This document shows positions 1 to 8,506 of a stretch of DNA of 33,851 nucleotides, one piece after another. The number at the start of each line of letters is the position of its first letter. The first letter of the stretch is position 1. Origin of the DNA: a virus; IMG/VR virus record IMGVR_UViG_3300043409_001570, positions 1-33,851 of that record. The stretch is one strand, 5' to 3'. The notes below the pieces were generated by a model. The model had not been told where the DNA came from. It did not search any database and worked only from the letters and a program-made list of their open reading frames with translations. The position numbers and the translations under genes are program-made.

Positions 1-10
1 ATTAAGTAAG

Positions 11-253
11 TTATTTTGTGGATATCCTATTTCCAATTGCATCAGAAATTTTAGTACTAACTGCTGTCCCCATAAATACTAAAAAAACTTCAAAATTAAA
101 TCCTTTCATAATAAAATATATTGTAGCAGTTGTAGTTGCGAATAAATAAGATGTAAACATTGTTAATGAAGTTCTACTCCATCTCATCTTACCATCTTCA
201 GTTTTTTTCTTTAATGTATCGTTAACTATTTCCTTTACTATATTCATTATCAT
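11..253 (-). CDS. Small two-helix membrane protein, holin-like
   Basis: This 80-residue protein has a charged N-terminal third (about residues 1-27, Lys/Glu/Asp-rich) followed by two hydrophobic segments at about 31-50 and 53-66 and a short basic tail. Two helices in such a small protein, placed last in a cassette after a holin candidate and a phospholipase, suggest a second holin, an antiholin or a spanin-like lysis accessory. Its ATG overlaps the stop of the patatin gene in an ATGA arrangement, so translation of the two is probably coupled. The size, topology and position are seen directly; the lysis role is inferred. It could also be an unrelated inner-membrane protein. Confidence 0.65.
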   Translation of the reverse strand: MIMNIVKEIVNDTLKKKTEDGKMRWSRTSLTMFTSYLFATTTATIYFIMKGFNFEVFLVFMGTAVSTKISDAIGNRISTK

Positions 254-1173
254 TTCAATGTATTTAAGTAGAATGCTCTCATTAAATCTCTATTAATCTT
301 TGCAGAGGATTTACCATCTTCAATCATAGCTTTCATATTTTCTTCAGAAGCATCGTCAATTTTTCCACTTGATGAAGAAACTAATGACTTACATCTAATA
401 TACGTTCCTAACCTTCTACCTAGTAAGTTTGAAATTAATACATATAAATTTCTTAAAGTGTAATCTGTAAGTTGAGATCCCTCTGCTAAAAGAATATCTA
501 CAGTTGGTTCAGCCCAAGAAAGTATTCCACCTGTTAATACTTTATTGTCTATTAGTGCAGCTTTCTCTCCTGTTGAAAAAGATATTATATTTATTCTTTC
601 ATAGCCATCCTTTAGACATTCAAGTAATGCCATTGCAGAAGGATTATTCACATACATACCTCCATCAATATATTTATCCCCATCTATATCGATTGGTTCA
701 AAAAAAGACTGTGCTGATGCACTACTTCTTATAACTTCAAATAATGAGTAGTTATATGAACTATCCTCTTTTGCTTTCTTAGATTTAAATAACTTACCTT
801 CCTTTTTTGTTACATTATAAGATGGGATTAATATCTCAGTTTTACAATCTTTTAATGTAAGTCCTTTAGTGTATTCTAAAAGAATTGAATTGAAATATGT
901 ATCGTCATATTTTGGTCTAAACCAACCTTTTCTAAAAAAAGATTTCTTAAATATTCTATCACCGTGAACAGTGTACAAACTTAATATATCATCAGTAGAA
1001 AATCCAACAGAAAGTAATACAGCTATTATTGCACCTGTAGATGTACCTGTGATTAAATCAAAATGATCTTTAATAGGTTTCTTGATAACTCTTTCAAATT
1101 CAATCAACTGCTCTAAAGCTATAAGACCTCTTATACCGCCACCATCAATTTCTAATACATTAGCTGTTTTCAT
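250..1173 (-). CDS. Patatin-like phospholipase
   Basis: This 307-residue protein carries the patatin signature in order: the oxyanion loop DGGGIRG (residues 10-16), the nucleophile elbow GTSTG (43-47, catalytic Ser45) and the DGG motif with catalytic Asp170. Patatins hydrolyse acyl esters of membrane phospholipids through a Ser-Asp dyad, and both residues are present, so an active enzyme is expected. There is no signal peptide. Its start overlaps the upstream holin gene by 14 nt and its stop overlaps the downstream small membrane protein, so all three are probably co-translated. That context suggests phospholipid attack during lysis, perhaps in place of a spanin. Sequence style resembles effector patatins of CBASS systems, but no nucleotidyltransferase gene lies nearby. 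The enzyme family is confident; the role is inference. Confidence 0.9.
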   Translation of the reverse strand: MKTANVLEIDGGGIRGLIALEQLIEFERVIKKPIKDHFDLITGTSTGAIIAVLLSVGFSTDDILSLYTVHGDRIFKKSFFRKGWFRPKYDDTYFNSILLEYTKGLTLKDCKTEILIPSYNVTKKEGKLFKSKKAKEDSSYNYSLFEVIRSSASAQSFFEPIDIDGDKYIDGGMYVNNPSAMALLECLKDGYERINIISFSTGEKAALIDNKVLTGGILSWAEPTVDILLAEGSQLTDYTLRNLYVLISNLLGRRLGTYIRCKSLVSSSSGKIDDASEENMKAMIEDGKSSAKINRDLMRAFYLNTLK

Positions 1174-1705
1174 CCGATGTAATTTTTTTAATTAAGGCTT
1201 GTAACCCAAATTTACTATTTAATAGTCTCACTAAAGATTTTGGTAGCAATTCTAATTCTCCACAATTTTCTAAAAGAGATGTTAAATATACCCCATAAAA
1301 TCCTGCCATAACAATAGATGGTAAAAAGAAAAATAGTGTACTACTCTTAGAAATCCACCAACTTATTGATAATACAAAAGATGTAGCCACAAAGTATATA
1401 GGCATTCTCCAAAACCTATAAGAATTAAAAACTCCTTTCTTCATAGACTTAAAGATACCTGTCAACCAATCTGCACCCATCAATGCCCATAAAGTGTAGA
1501 CTGCACTTGCTGTATCCCACATATACCCTGTTATAAATGTAGTTAAAGCTCCAACAAATGCAATTGAGGAATTCAAAGACCAATACTTAAATCTAAATAA
1601 TGATCCAATAAAATCAGACATTGATTCAAATCCTAAGAAAGATTTATTATTAGAACTCGGTCCGTTTCCTGTATAGGTTACTAAACTATATACTTGAGAC
1701 TTCAT
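1160..1705 (-). CDS. Phage holin family protein (class with several transmembrane helices)
   Basis: The 181-residue protein has hydrophobic segments at about residues 45-65, 68-85, 98-118 and 121-142 from the chosen start, with the polar loop DWLTGIFKSMKKG between the second and third. The D-x-x-T-G-I-F-K loop, the Ser/Tyr/Arg turn after it, and the later E-N-C-G-E-L...LPKSL stretch match the layout of the phage_holin_4 family. The family forms inner-membrane lesions that let lytic enzymes reach their substrate. The open frame extends to a TTG at 1726, but the ATG at 1705 is the better start. It opens the lysis-like cassette and overlaps the patatin gene by 14 nt. A promoter candidate lies about 50 nt upstream. 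Confidence 0.75.
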   Translation of the reverse strand: MKSQVYSLVTYTGNGPSSNNKSFLGFESMSDFIGSLFRFKYWSLNSSIAFVGALTTFITGYMWDTASAVYTLWALMGADWLTGIFKSMKKGVFNSYRFWRMPIYFVATSFVLSISWWISKSSTLFFFLPSIVMAGFYGVYLTSLLENCGELELLPKSLVRLLNSKFGLQALIKKITSDENS

Positions 1706-1754
1706 GGAGGATAATAAATTTTTCAAAATAGGAATTTTACAGATTAATAAAACA

Positions 1755-1788
1755 CGAAAGTAATATTCTAATTTTAATTATCAAAAAA
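1755..1788 (-). promoter_or_regulatory. Promoter candidate for the lysis-like cassette
   Basis: On the minus strand TTTTTTG is followed by 19 nt and TACTTTCG, one mismatch from the Bacteroidota -7 box TAnnTTTG. The same TTCG variant occurs in the main leftward promoter at 25365. The upstream T-run is also the loop of a short hairpin (ATTATC with GATAAT, 1777-1794), which may be a weak terminator for the gene before it. Leader to the holin ATG is about 45 nt. Confidence 0.5.
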
Positions 1789-1808
1789 GATAATCTTTTT
1801 TAGTATTT

Positions 1809-2111
1809 CTAATTTTGTGTTAGATCGGGGTACATTTCTAAATCTATTGTAAGTATTTGGGCGATGCCTAAACCTAAAGAGGAGGACTCTAACTGAGAAT
1901 ACTTCTCGTTAGTTTCGCTATCAAATCTATCGTAATACATAGACTCCAGGCGTTTCATCTCAACACCTGTAGGAGAAACTAAAACTTTATCAACTCTTAC
2001 ATTGATATTTCTAGTCTCAGCATTCACGCTAAATTCTTTTGTACGTAATTCGATGTCCAACCCTGTAGCAGAGTCGACACCGATTACTTTATTTGTAATG
2101 TAATTTTTCAT
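1809..2111 (-). CDS. Hypothetical small protein at the end of the appendage gene block
   Basis: I do not recognise this 100-residue protein. It is soluble, acidic towards the C-terminus and rich in alternating polar/hydrophobic stretches (about residues 18-50) that suggest beta strands, such as a small beta-sandwich. It starts at an ATG 30 nt after the stop of the 479-residue structural protein on the same strand and is the last gene before the lysis promoter, so it probably belongs to the structural or appendage operon. A minor virion protein or fibre chaperone would fit the position, but nothing in the sequence establishes either. Confidence 0.7.
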   Translation of the reverse strand: MKNYITNKVIGVDSATGLDIELRTKEFSVNAETRNINVRVDKVLVSPTGVEMKRLESMYYDRFDSETNEKYSQLESSSLGLGIAQILTIDLEMYPDLTQN

Positions 2112-2141
2112 AGTTGTAGTAGTATCAGTAGTTATAAATTA

Positions 2142-3581
2142 TTATTCAAAGTATCCATCTATATCGATAAAGAAAGTAATTACACCTGTAGTAGTTACAG
2201 CCCCAATATTCTTAGCTACAACTTGTACAAATTCCCCTGGATATACAACTACAGGAACATCAAAATTACTACCTATTGAAGCTGCTTGAGTACCTAATGC
2301 TGCTGCTGCAGGAAATTGATTTAGACCTAATATTTTTCTCCTTGGTGCTTTTGATGTTGCAGTTTCAGTAGTAGCTAAAGAAACAGCTGTATGACCATAA
2401 GCAAGAGAGTATGCGTAAATTACAGGAGTAGCATTACCTGCTAAAACCGTTGTCACTACGGCATCAACGTTTATATTTCTAATGTATAAAGTTTTACCTG
2501 GTAGTGCAGCTGTTCCAAGTGGTACTTGAAAAGAGCAGACAATACCATCTGTATTTGCAGCTAGTGTTGGTAAAGCCGAAAATTGACCACCTAAACCTGA
2601 ACCTAAAGCTGCTGTAGTATTAGTCATTGCAACACCTGCTGTTGGAGCTAAAGAGTTAGTGTATAGAGCTGTAGAACCCATAGTACCACCTGTTTGACCT
2701 TGAGATGCGTTACCTCCTGCCCCTGACATAATAGCGTTCCACGGTTTAGAAGTATTCATGTCTGCTAACGTAACGTTAACCATAGACACTTTCATAATTT
2801 GTGCAGACGATATAGCACTGAAATTATAATTTCTAAATGATAAAGGTAGGTTTTGAGAAGATGTTACTGTACCTGTAGCCGCAGGTGCATCTAATGTAGC
2901 AACTAATATATTATCTATCCAAAAGAAAGCTTTATTTGACATTATGTATATCAAAAAACCTCTTGTGTGATTTATTCCAATCAGAGCACTGAAGTCTAAT
3001 GTACCTGACTGAATCTCTGTACTGTTATTACTTATAACAGCTCTGAATTCACCAGTTGAATTTACTCTGAAAAACGCACCGTCAGTTGGTGATGCAGTAC
3101 CTGTAGATATAAACGCACCCCATTCACAAACATTACCTGCTACAGGTAAACTTGTGAAGTTCACTTCCATTTCAAAATAAGTAGTGTATGATTTATAGCA
3201 AGGGAAATTTCTATAAGTAGTCAACCTAGCCACTGCACCTGATGCTAAAGAACCTGCTGCATTTAGGTTAGCAAAACCACCTGCTACAGTTAAGGTTGCA
3301 GTTGTAACTGGAGCTGTCCATAAAGCACTGTTTAATGCTGCACCTGGAAATAACTCATTAAAAAGCATTTGATCTACACCTGTTCTTAATCTATAATCGC
3401 CTGTTACTTCAGGAGTTAAAGTATATCTAGTTCCTGTTACATCTCCTGCATCATTTTCAGCAGTCATTGACATAAATCCTGCTTTCTCTTCTACTGTTGT
3501 AGTAGCTACCTGTAATTCAAAATCTGCGTTTACATTTGCTTTTCCTGCAGTACTAGAACCGCCTTGTATTACTGTACTCAT
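2142..3581 (-). CDS. Structural or adhesion protein with a jelly-roll-like middle region
   Basis: This 479-residue protein is rich in Ala, Thr, Gly and Asn, as phage appendage proteins are. Residues about 1-75 form a leader region, about 80-275 contain alternating beta-strand patterns with aromatic residues (for example CEWGAFIST and FFWIDNIL) resembling a concanavalin/LamG jelly roll, and the remainder ends in a strand-rich tail with YPGEFVQVVAKN and FFIDIDGYFE. It has no signal peptide. The gene starts one nucleotide after the fibre-like gene upstream and probably shares its transcript. A role in host-surface binding is inferred from composition and position. I do not recognise a specific family. 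Confidence 0.7.
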   Translation of the reverse strand: MSTVIQGGSSTAGKANVNADFELQVATTTVEEKAGFMSMTAENDAGDVTGTRYTLTPEVTGDYRLRTGVDQMLFNELFPGAALNSALWTAPVTTATLTVAGGFANLNAAGSLASGAVARLTTYRNFPCYKSYTTYFEMEVNFTSLPVAGNVCEWGAFISTGTASPTDGAFFRVNSTGEFRAVISNNSTEIQSGTLDFSALIGINHTRGFLIYIMSNKAFFWIDNILVATLDAPAATGTVTSSQNLPLSFRNYNFSAISSAQIMKVSMVNVTLADMNTSKPWNAIMSGAGGNASQGQTGGTMGSTALYTNSLAPTAGVAMTNTTAALGSGLGGQFSALPTLAANTDGIVCSFQVPLGTAALPGKTLYIRNINVDAVVTTVLAGNATPVIYAYSLAYGHTAVSLATTETATSKAPRRKILGLNQFPAAAALGTQAASIGSNFDVPVVVYPGEFVQVVAKNIGAVTTTGVITFFIDIDGYFE

Positions 3582-3582
3582 C

Positions 3583-5232
3583 TTATGAAATTGTTATATA
3601 ATAATTTACTGAATAATTCCCACTTGCACCGTTTAAGGCTGTGCCCCTCACATCAAAAGATGTATTGCTTATAATATTTTCTACGTTACAAGTTACTCCG
3701 TTTAACTTGAAATCGTCCAAACTTGTTTCTGTTGTTTCCTGTGGTATAAAAGTTACTAACTTTATATTACTTGCTGTAATATTTGCATTGCTTACTGTTA
3801 CTATCGCAACATCTTCTTCGTTACCAAAGTTCAATACTGCAACACCTGTTATACTAGAACCCCATTGTGTAGAAGCTTGCAATGTTGCAGGAGATACAAA
3901 CTTATCAGTTACTAATCCTGCGTTAACTTCTGCTTGTGTAGCTTGGTAAGCATACTCCATGTATTCCCAAGTAGTACCATTTGAATGATACAATCCTGAG
4001 TTATAAAAAGTACCACCTAAGCTTCCAGGTAACCAAGATGTACCTTGACTAGCTTGACACCAATAGAACTTACCATTTACCGTTGTTGGATCAGGTAAAG
4101 CAGAATAGTTAGCTACAGTAACAATATCTTGACCAAATAAGGTGTTTATTTGATTTTGTACCTGACCAAATGCTTCTAAAATAGTATTGGTAGAAGTGAT
4201 AGCTCCACCTGTAATATTTAACCCTGTAAGGATCTTAGAAAGAATAGAAGTGTTAGAAGTAGCAGTGTTTATAGCTGTTGTAGTAGCTGTACTAACTACT
4301 TTATCAATATCCGCAGTATTGTCGACATTTGATAGCCCCACAGCAGACTTATCTAAAGTTTGCCAAGTTTTATCACCTCTCCAATATTGTAGAGTAGTAC
4401 CGCTAGATATAGCAGGTTCTTTTGCATTCCAAGTAGATTTTTCTACATCAGTAACAAATCTGTAGGTAGAACTTTGTGTAACATCTGCACCTGTGATGGC
4501 TTTGTTTTTCCAAAGACCACCTGCACCATCATAATATAAGAAATCATTATTTGCAGGCGTAGGTACTTCAACACCATGTAATTCATCAAGTTCGTAACCA
4601 TTTTGTATTGCGTAAAGAATACGTCCGTTTACCGCCTGACTTCTTGTTACATGACCTATAAATACAGTGTGATTAGGTTCTACAGGTATTGTTGTAGTAG
4701 CTAAACCATCAGTAGTCGCTAACCATAATTTATCTCCTACGTTATACATAGAGGTATCTAGGTTATGTACTTGACCTGCTATAATAATATAACCTATAGC
4801 ATCATTTAAGATATCTTCATAAACAGCTCCAATAGTTTTACTAGATGTTGCTTCTGAATTAGCGTTTGCTTTTAATACTTCTGGATAGTTTGTGCTAGAA
4901 GATGTTGCTTTGATATAAACAATAGTACCTTTAGTAAGAGTAGCTCCTGTTTTATTTATTACCTCAATAGGTAACTTTTCAGCAGAATCTACTATACCAT
5001 CGTCATCAGTATCATAAACTGCTTTAGTCATGTCACCACTTCCTCCACCTGCAGTAGTAAACGCATCAAGTATGTTACTAGAAGCATCTTTATAACGCAC
5101 TGTAAGATCTTGTCCTACTTGTTGTTTAAAGTAAACACTTGTGGGTAAACTACCATGATCAGCATCTGAGTCTACCTCATACGAAATAGGAAAACCATTA
5201 CCACCTGTTATTTTTACTGATCTAATTGCCAT
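3583..5232 (-). CDS. Tail fibre or appendage protein
   Basis: The 549-residue protein has features common in phage fibre subunits: an N-terminal strand-rich head (about 1-60), the linker GDMTKAVYDTDDDGIVDSAE (about 70-90), then a compact domain (about 90-215) with VINKTGATLTKGTIVYI and GQVHNLDTSMYNVGDKLWLA patterns seen in virion proteins that present exposed loops. A repeat-like shaft follows, with WRGDKTWQTLDKSAVGLSNV around 285-305, typical of trimeric fibres, and a C-terminal beta region. The start ATG overlaps the stop of the upstream gene by one base (TAATG), indicating translational coupling. A host-recognition role is inferred; exact attachment on the virion is unknown. Confidence 0.75.
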   Translation of the reverse strand: MAIRSVKITGGNGFPISYEVDSDADHGSLPTSVYFKQQVGQDLTVRYKDASSNILDAFTTAGGGSGDMTKAVYDTDDDGIVDSAEKLPIEVINKTGATLTKGTIVYIKATSSSTNYPEVLKANANSEATSSKTIGAVYEDILNDAIGYIIIAGQVHNLDTSMYNVGDKLWLATTDGLATTTIPVEPNHTVFIGHVTRSQAVNGRILYAIQNGYELDELHGVEVPTPANNDFLYYDGAGGLWKNKAITGADVTQSSTYRFVTDVEKSTWNAKEPAISSGTTLQYWRGDKTWQTLDKSAVGLSNVDNTADIDKVVSTATTTAINTATSNTSILSKILTGLNITGGAITSTNTILEAFGQVQNQINTLFGQDIVTVANYSALPDPTTVNGKFYWCQASQGTSWLPGSLGGTFYNSGLYHSNGTTWEYMEYAYQATQAEVNAGLVTDKFVSPATLQASTQWGSSITGVAVLNFGNEEDVAIVTVSNANITASNIKLVTFIPQETTETSLDDFKLNGVTCNVENIISNTSFDVRGTALNGASGNYSVNYYITIS

Positions 5233-5576
5233 TACGCTACAATTTTAGCATCAATTTGTTCTTGTACTTTTGTTTCAATCTCCAATCTAATGTTGTGCAA
5301 AGCTAACATTAAATCAGGATGTTCTACTCTTAAATCTGCTAAATTTACAGGAGGATGATCGTCACCTGGGTTTTGACATAAAATACGTGGCTCACAAAGA
5401 TGCTGATCCTCTGTAAGTTGAATAACAACTTTCTCAAAAGCAATGTTATAAGTATTCTCAAATAATACTTTTACAGGTAGAATACTGTCTAGTACATCTA
5501 CTTGATAATGCTCTTCGTTGAACATTGTATATACTTCATTTTTAACGAAGTCCACTGTTATGTTTTGTAATTCCAT
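5232..5576 (-). CDS. Hypothetical protein between two fibre genes
   Basis: The open frame can extend to a TTG at 5582, but the ATG at 5576 (MELQNITVDF) is a better start, giving 114 residues. The protein is acidic with beta-prone first two thirds and a helical C-terminus (about 88-112) that looks like a short coiled coil. Its stop overlaps the ATG of the downstream fibre gene. Small proteins sandwiched between fibre genes are often fibre assembly chaperones or connectors, and the coupling to the downstream fibre supports that idea, but I see no diagnostic motif. Confidence 0.65.
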   Translation of the reverse strand: MELQNITVDFVKNEVYTMFNEEHYQVDVLDSILPVKVLFENTYNIAFEKVVIQLTEDQHLCEPRILCQNPGDDHPPVNLADLRVEHPDLMLALHNIRLEIETKVQEQIDAKIVA

Positions 5577-5588
5577 GATCAATTATTT

Positions 5589-7730
5589 TTATTCTACGTC
5601 AGCATCCTCAATAATTACTCCACCTGTAGTGTTAGTTAATCCATAACTGTTCTCTCTTATTACAGCTGTTACAACATTAACTACCGTTTGAGTTGTAAAA
5701 GGTGTTCCTGCTACATCAGATTCTACATAAAAGTAAGCATCTGTTCCTGGAGTATCTTGTGAAGCTGTAATATCTAAAGTACCTGAGGCATTGATAAGTA
5801 CAGCCATTTGTTGTGCAATCTTAGCTTGAGTGTTGTAAGTTACTGTATCAGAAACTGTAAATACTTCCCAACCACCTACACCATCATTTAATTGTATAGA
5901 TGTAGTAGATATTGCTTGAACAGTTTGTTTATGTTTCTGCTTCTTAGCAGATAATAATCCTGTAATACGGTTAGTAGATAAACCACCTGTAAGTACTTTA
6001 ATATCTCTATTTGAACCGCCAACAATAATAGGTGGAACGTCTACATTAGATGTAAGTAATACTGCACCGTTACATACTAACGTACCACCGTTGTAAGTTA
6101 CACAAGTACCTGTAGATTGAGCTGTAAGAAGATTTTTAATTCTTCCGTTGATTACTAACTTACCTGAATTTAATGTAAATGCATCTTTATTTCCTAAGTA
6201 GTCAGAACCTCCGTATTCAAATTCACCATTTACTACTACAGTTCCTCCTGCAATAATTCTTGCTCCAAGAGTGAATACATTAGAACCATTACCCCAAAGT
6301 ATTGTTTTACCCCCCGTAGCATTTAAGGCGAATGAGTAACCGTGGTATGGTAATTCTATATTTGCAAAACCTCCTGTAATAGTATGATTAGCATTTGTTC
6401 CACTATCTGCTTTATAAGATACAGTACCTCCATTTATAGTAGCGTAACCAACAGTACCTCCTTTGAAATTACCACTTGTATTGTATAAATAGGCTGTAGT
6501 ACCATTATGATTAAAATTACCCCCACTAGTCATAGCTATACCGTTAGCATAGCCAGTAACAGTAATATCTACTGCACCTCCATTAGTTCCATAACCATAA
6601 ACAGAACCAACAGCTCTACCTACGTTAAATGTGCCATTTATAATTTGATACATAGCACCTACAGCATCAACAGTAGTAGACTGTAATAAGCTAGCATTTA
6701 CTGTAATATATGTGCTACCACTATTGAATCTTATAGCTGATCCTGCAGTACATCTGAATGTATGTGTATTTACTAATACATTACTTTGGTAAGCAATATA
6801 TAATAAGTGACTTCCTGATGCAATAGCATGTCTTACATTATATACGGCAAATGCATTATTATATATTGAGAAAGTAGCTGCTACAACTGTCTGTTGTACA
6901 AAATCTGCTTCAAAAGTAAAATCTAGGGATATACTTGTGCTATCATCACCTGCCCAATGGACACCTAAAGTACCACCTGTTTTGTAGAAAGTACCTTTAC
7001 CATAAACATTACAAGTACTAGCTAATCCCGACAAACTAAACATCCATCCGTTAGTCACCTTTGTTACAACTGCTCCTGGATAAAAGAACCAATTTACACC
7101 TGATTTTGCTAAACCGTTTGTGTCTGTTGTTGTTACAGTGTATGCCCCTGGGAATACAAATATAGTATCACCTGATACTGCAGCATCTCTAGCTAATTCT
7201 AATGTTGTATAATAAGTGAATATTCCAGTTGTTTGGTTTGGAATACCTACCTTTCCTCCTAACGTAATTGTTGCCCAAGTATTATCTCCTCTTAGAAAAG
7301 TTGTATTATCTCTTGTCCCCGATAACCCTAGACGGTTCACATTTACTACACCTGTTGCAAGATTGGTAGCATTTAAACTTGTTATATTACCACCACTACC
7401 TGTAAATGATGTAGCTCTTATTTGTCCTAAATGCTGTATCGATGCCGTCTTATTACCTCCTGCATCAATAGTTGTACCTGTTAAATAGAAAGGTGTTGAA
7501 GATGCTGCTACAGGTGTATATGATACATAAGAAATACCATCATAAATCCAAGTACTAGCATTAACAGTTGATACATATAATACATCCTCTGTTATTGGAG
7601 TATTTGGGCTAAACACTACTCCAGGTGTTGTTGGAGTTAATTGATCAAAATTTACAATCTCTGAAGGTGTTATAGCAGGTAATTGATAATAGTCATGTTT
7701 ACCTGTTATAGGATTAATTTTATATGGCAT
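5589..7730 (-). CDS. Beta-helix appendage protein (pectin-lyase-like fold)
   Basis: This 713-residue protein starts with a short virion-anchor-like region (MPYKINPITG) and a Pro/Thr-rich linker, then a fibre-like stretch containing LRGDNTWATI (about 148-157). From about residue 165 a line such as ELARDAAVSGDTIFVFPGAYTV matches the entry strand of right-handed beta-helix proteins, where a calculated location leads into many short Asn/Gly-turn repeats (about 210-590). The C-terminal 110 residues form a separate domain. Beta-helix phage proteins either bind or cut surface polysaccharide; I cannot see a diagnostic catalytic set. The gene sits 6 nt downstream of a small gene and is probably cotranscribed from the promoter at 8061. 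Confidence 0.75.
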   Translation of the reverse strand: MPYKINPITGKHDYYQLPAITPSEIVNFDQLTPTTPGVVFSPNTPITEDVLYVSTVNASTWIYDGISYVSYTPVAASSTPFYLTGTTIDAGGNKTASIQHLGQIRATSFTGSGGNITSLNATNLATGVVNVNRLGLSGTRDNTTFLRGDNTWATITLGGKVGIPNQTTGIFTYYTTLELARDAAVSGDTIFVFPGAYTVTTTDTNGLAKSGVNWFFYPGAVVTKVTNGWMFSLSGLASTCNVYGKGTFYKTGGTLGVHWAGDDSTSISLDFTFEADFVQQTVVAATFSIYNNAFAVYNVRHAIASGSHLLYIAYQSNVLVNTHTFRCTAGSAIRFNSGSTYITVNASLLQSTTVDAVGAMYQIINGTFNVGRAVGSVYGYGTNGGAVDITVTGYANGIAMTSGGNFNHNGTTAYLYNTSGNFKGGTVGYATINGGTVSYKADSGTNANHTITGGFANIELPYHGYSFALNATGGKTILWGNGSNVFTLGARIIAGGTVVVNGEFEYGGSDYLGNKDAFTLNSGKLVINGRIKNLLTAQSTGTCVTYNGGTLVCNGAVLLTSNVDVPPIIVGGSNRDIKVLTGGLSTNRITGLLSAKKQKHKQTVQAISTTSIQLNDGVGGWEVFTVSDTVTYNTQAKIAQQMAVLINASGTLDITASQDTPGTDAYFYVESDVAGTPFTTQTVVNVVTAVIRENSYGLTNTTGGVIIEDADVE

Positions 7731-7736
7731 AATCTA

Positions 7737-8027
7737 TTAAGAATAAGCTATGTTAATCACGTTTGAACCATTTATTGCAGAGTTTACGTATGTAAAAACT
7801 TCTGTAATAGTTTCAACACCATTTGGTGTTGTTCCTGAATGAAGAATGCTAATTACATTCTCTGTTCCAACAGGATCGTATGTTAAGGTTCTATTATAAT
7901 TTGAAGAAGCTTGAATTCTAGACATCTTTGAAGATTCTTCTAAAAGTAACTCTTTAACTAAACATAATTGTTTATTTAACGATTGCATTGTATGAAATGC
8001 ATTAGGATCTAATTTTGTATATTTCAT
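7737..8027 (-). CDS. Hypothetical small protein, first gene after a late promoter
   Basis: This 96-residue protein is not recognised. The first half is helical and amphipathic (about 12-45, with NKQLCLVKELLLEESSKM), the second half is strand-rich. It is the first gene of the transcript started by the promoter at 8061-8093 and lies 6 nt before the beta-helix gene. A helical N-terminus joined to a strand-rich C-terminus and this position suggest a small connector or fibre-associated protein. There is no membrane segment or signal peptide. Confidence 0.7.
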   Translation of the reverse strand: MKYTKLDPNAFHTMQSLNKQLCLVKELLLEESSKMSRIQASSNYNRTLTYDPVGTENVISILHSGTTPNGVETITEVFTYVNSAINGSNVINIAYS

Positions 8028-8049
8028 AAAAATTGTTTTAGTTCTGAGG

Positions 8050-8076
8050 TTTTAGAGTTTCAAATTTACTCTAAAA
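8050..8076. repeat. Perfect 9-bp inverted repeat around a -7 box
   Basis: TTTTAGAGT at 8050-8058 and ACTCTAAAA at 8068-8076 are perfect inverted copies separated by 9 nt. The spacer and the first base of the right arm hold the TAAATTTG box of the leftward promoter, so a dimeric regulator binding here would occlude RNA polymerase; as RNA only the left arm would lie in the leader. The related promoter at 10161 keeps only the outer TTTTA and TAAAA part. Confidence 0.5.
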
Positions 8077-8093
8077 TTGAGTAGACAACAAAA
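8061..8093 (-). promoter_or_regulatory. Late promoter A
   Basis: Minus-strand TTTTG, a 20-nt spacer and a perfect TAAATTTG form a Bacteroidota-type promoter that drives the 96-residue gene and the fibre genes after it. It lies immediately downstream of a strong terminator. The upstream flank AAGAAAGTCTATGATTTTG resembles the flanks of promoters at 10161 and 14181. Confidence 0.75.
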
Positions 8094-8112
8094 TCATAGA
8101 CTTTCTTAAAAC

Positions 8113-8137
8113 AAAAAAGAGAGGTAGTTACCTCTCT
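8113..8137 (-). terminator. Rho-independent terminator
   Basis: On the minus strand AGAGAGGT, loop AACT and ACCTCTCT form a perfect 8-bp hairpin followed directly by TTTTTTG. It ends the transcript that includes the 110-residue gene, about 30 nt after its stop. A nearly identical terminator lies exactly 2100 bp away at 10213-10237. Confidence 0.85.
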
Positions 8138-8169
8138 TTAATTTACATAGATATTAACTTATATACTAA

Positions 8170-8502
8170 TTATTGAATATGATTCTCAATAAGTGCATAA
8201 AAATTGTTATACATTGTTTTCTCAGCAGTTGTTAAGGCATCGTATCCACCTGCAAGTTTCCAATCATTTACTCTGATTGTTGCTACTGATAACGCATCTT
8301 CGTTTACCGATCCATCAATGTAATCAGTCATGTAAGCTGCAGCGACTCCATCAATAAACTTGTTGTAAATAGTTAAATCTTTTTTTACAAGATCTGTCAC
8401 TTCCATAAAGCTTGTGTTGTCATTTAAAAAATCACATTCAACAGATGTATCGAAGTCACCTGCTAAAGATTTTACTCGGTATGTTAATCTAATTAAGTTC
8501 AT
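8170..8502 (-). CDS. Hypothetical small protein downstream of the beta-helix gene
   Basis: The 110-residue protein is mainly helical, with an N-terminal strand pair (about 1-25) and helices through the rest, and is acidic. It starts 4 nt after the stop of the 512-residue beta-helix gene, so it is in the same operon, and is followed by a strong terminator. A fibre chaperone or minor virion protein would fit the position. I do not recognise its family. Confidence 0.7.
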   Translation of the reverse strand: MNLIRLTYRVKSLAGDFDTSVECDFLNDNTSFMEVTDLVKKDLTIYNKFIDGVAAAYMTDYIDGSVNEDALSVATIRVNDWKLAGGYDALTTAEKTMYNNFYALIENHIQ

Positions 8503-8506
8503 ATTT

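Noticed and set aside
250-1173. CBASS-type anti-phage defence system suggested by the patatin protein
   Set aside because: No cyclic-nucleotide synthase or other CBASS gene is present; the overlap with holin-like genes fits lysis better.
1160-1726. TTG start at 1726 for the holin
   Set aside because: An ATG 21 nt downstream gives an equally complete protein and is the usual start type here.
3641-7488. Opposite-strand ORFs over the fibre genes, for example 3641-3949, 4187-4465 and 7216-7488
   Set aside because: They are antisense to well-supported genes, with no promoter or start context, and their composition mirrors the Thr/Ala-rich genes on the other strand.
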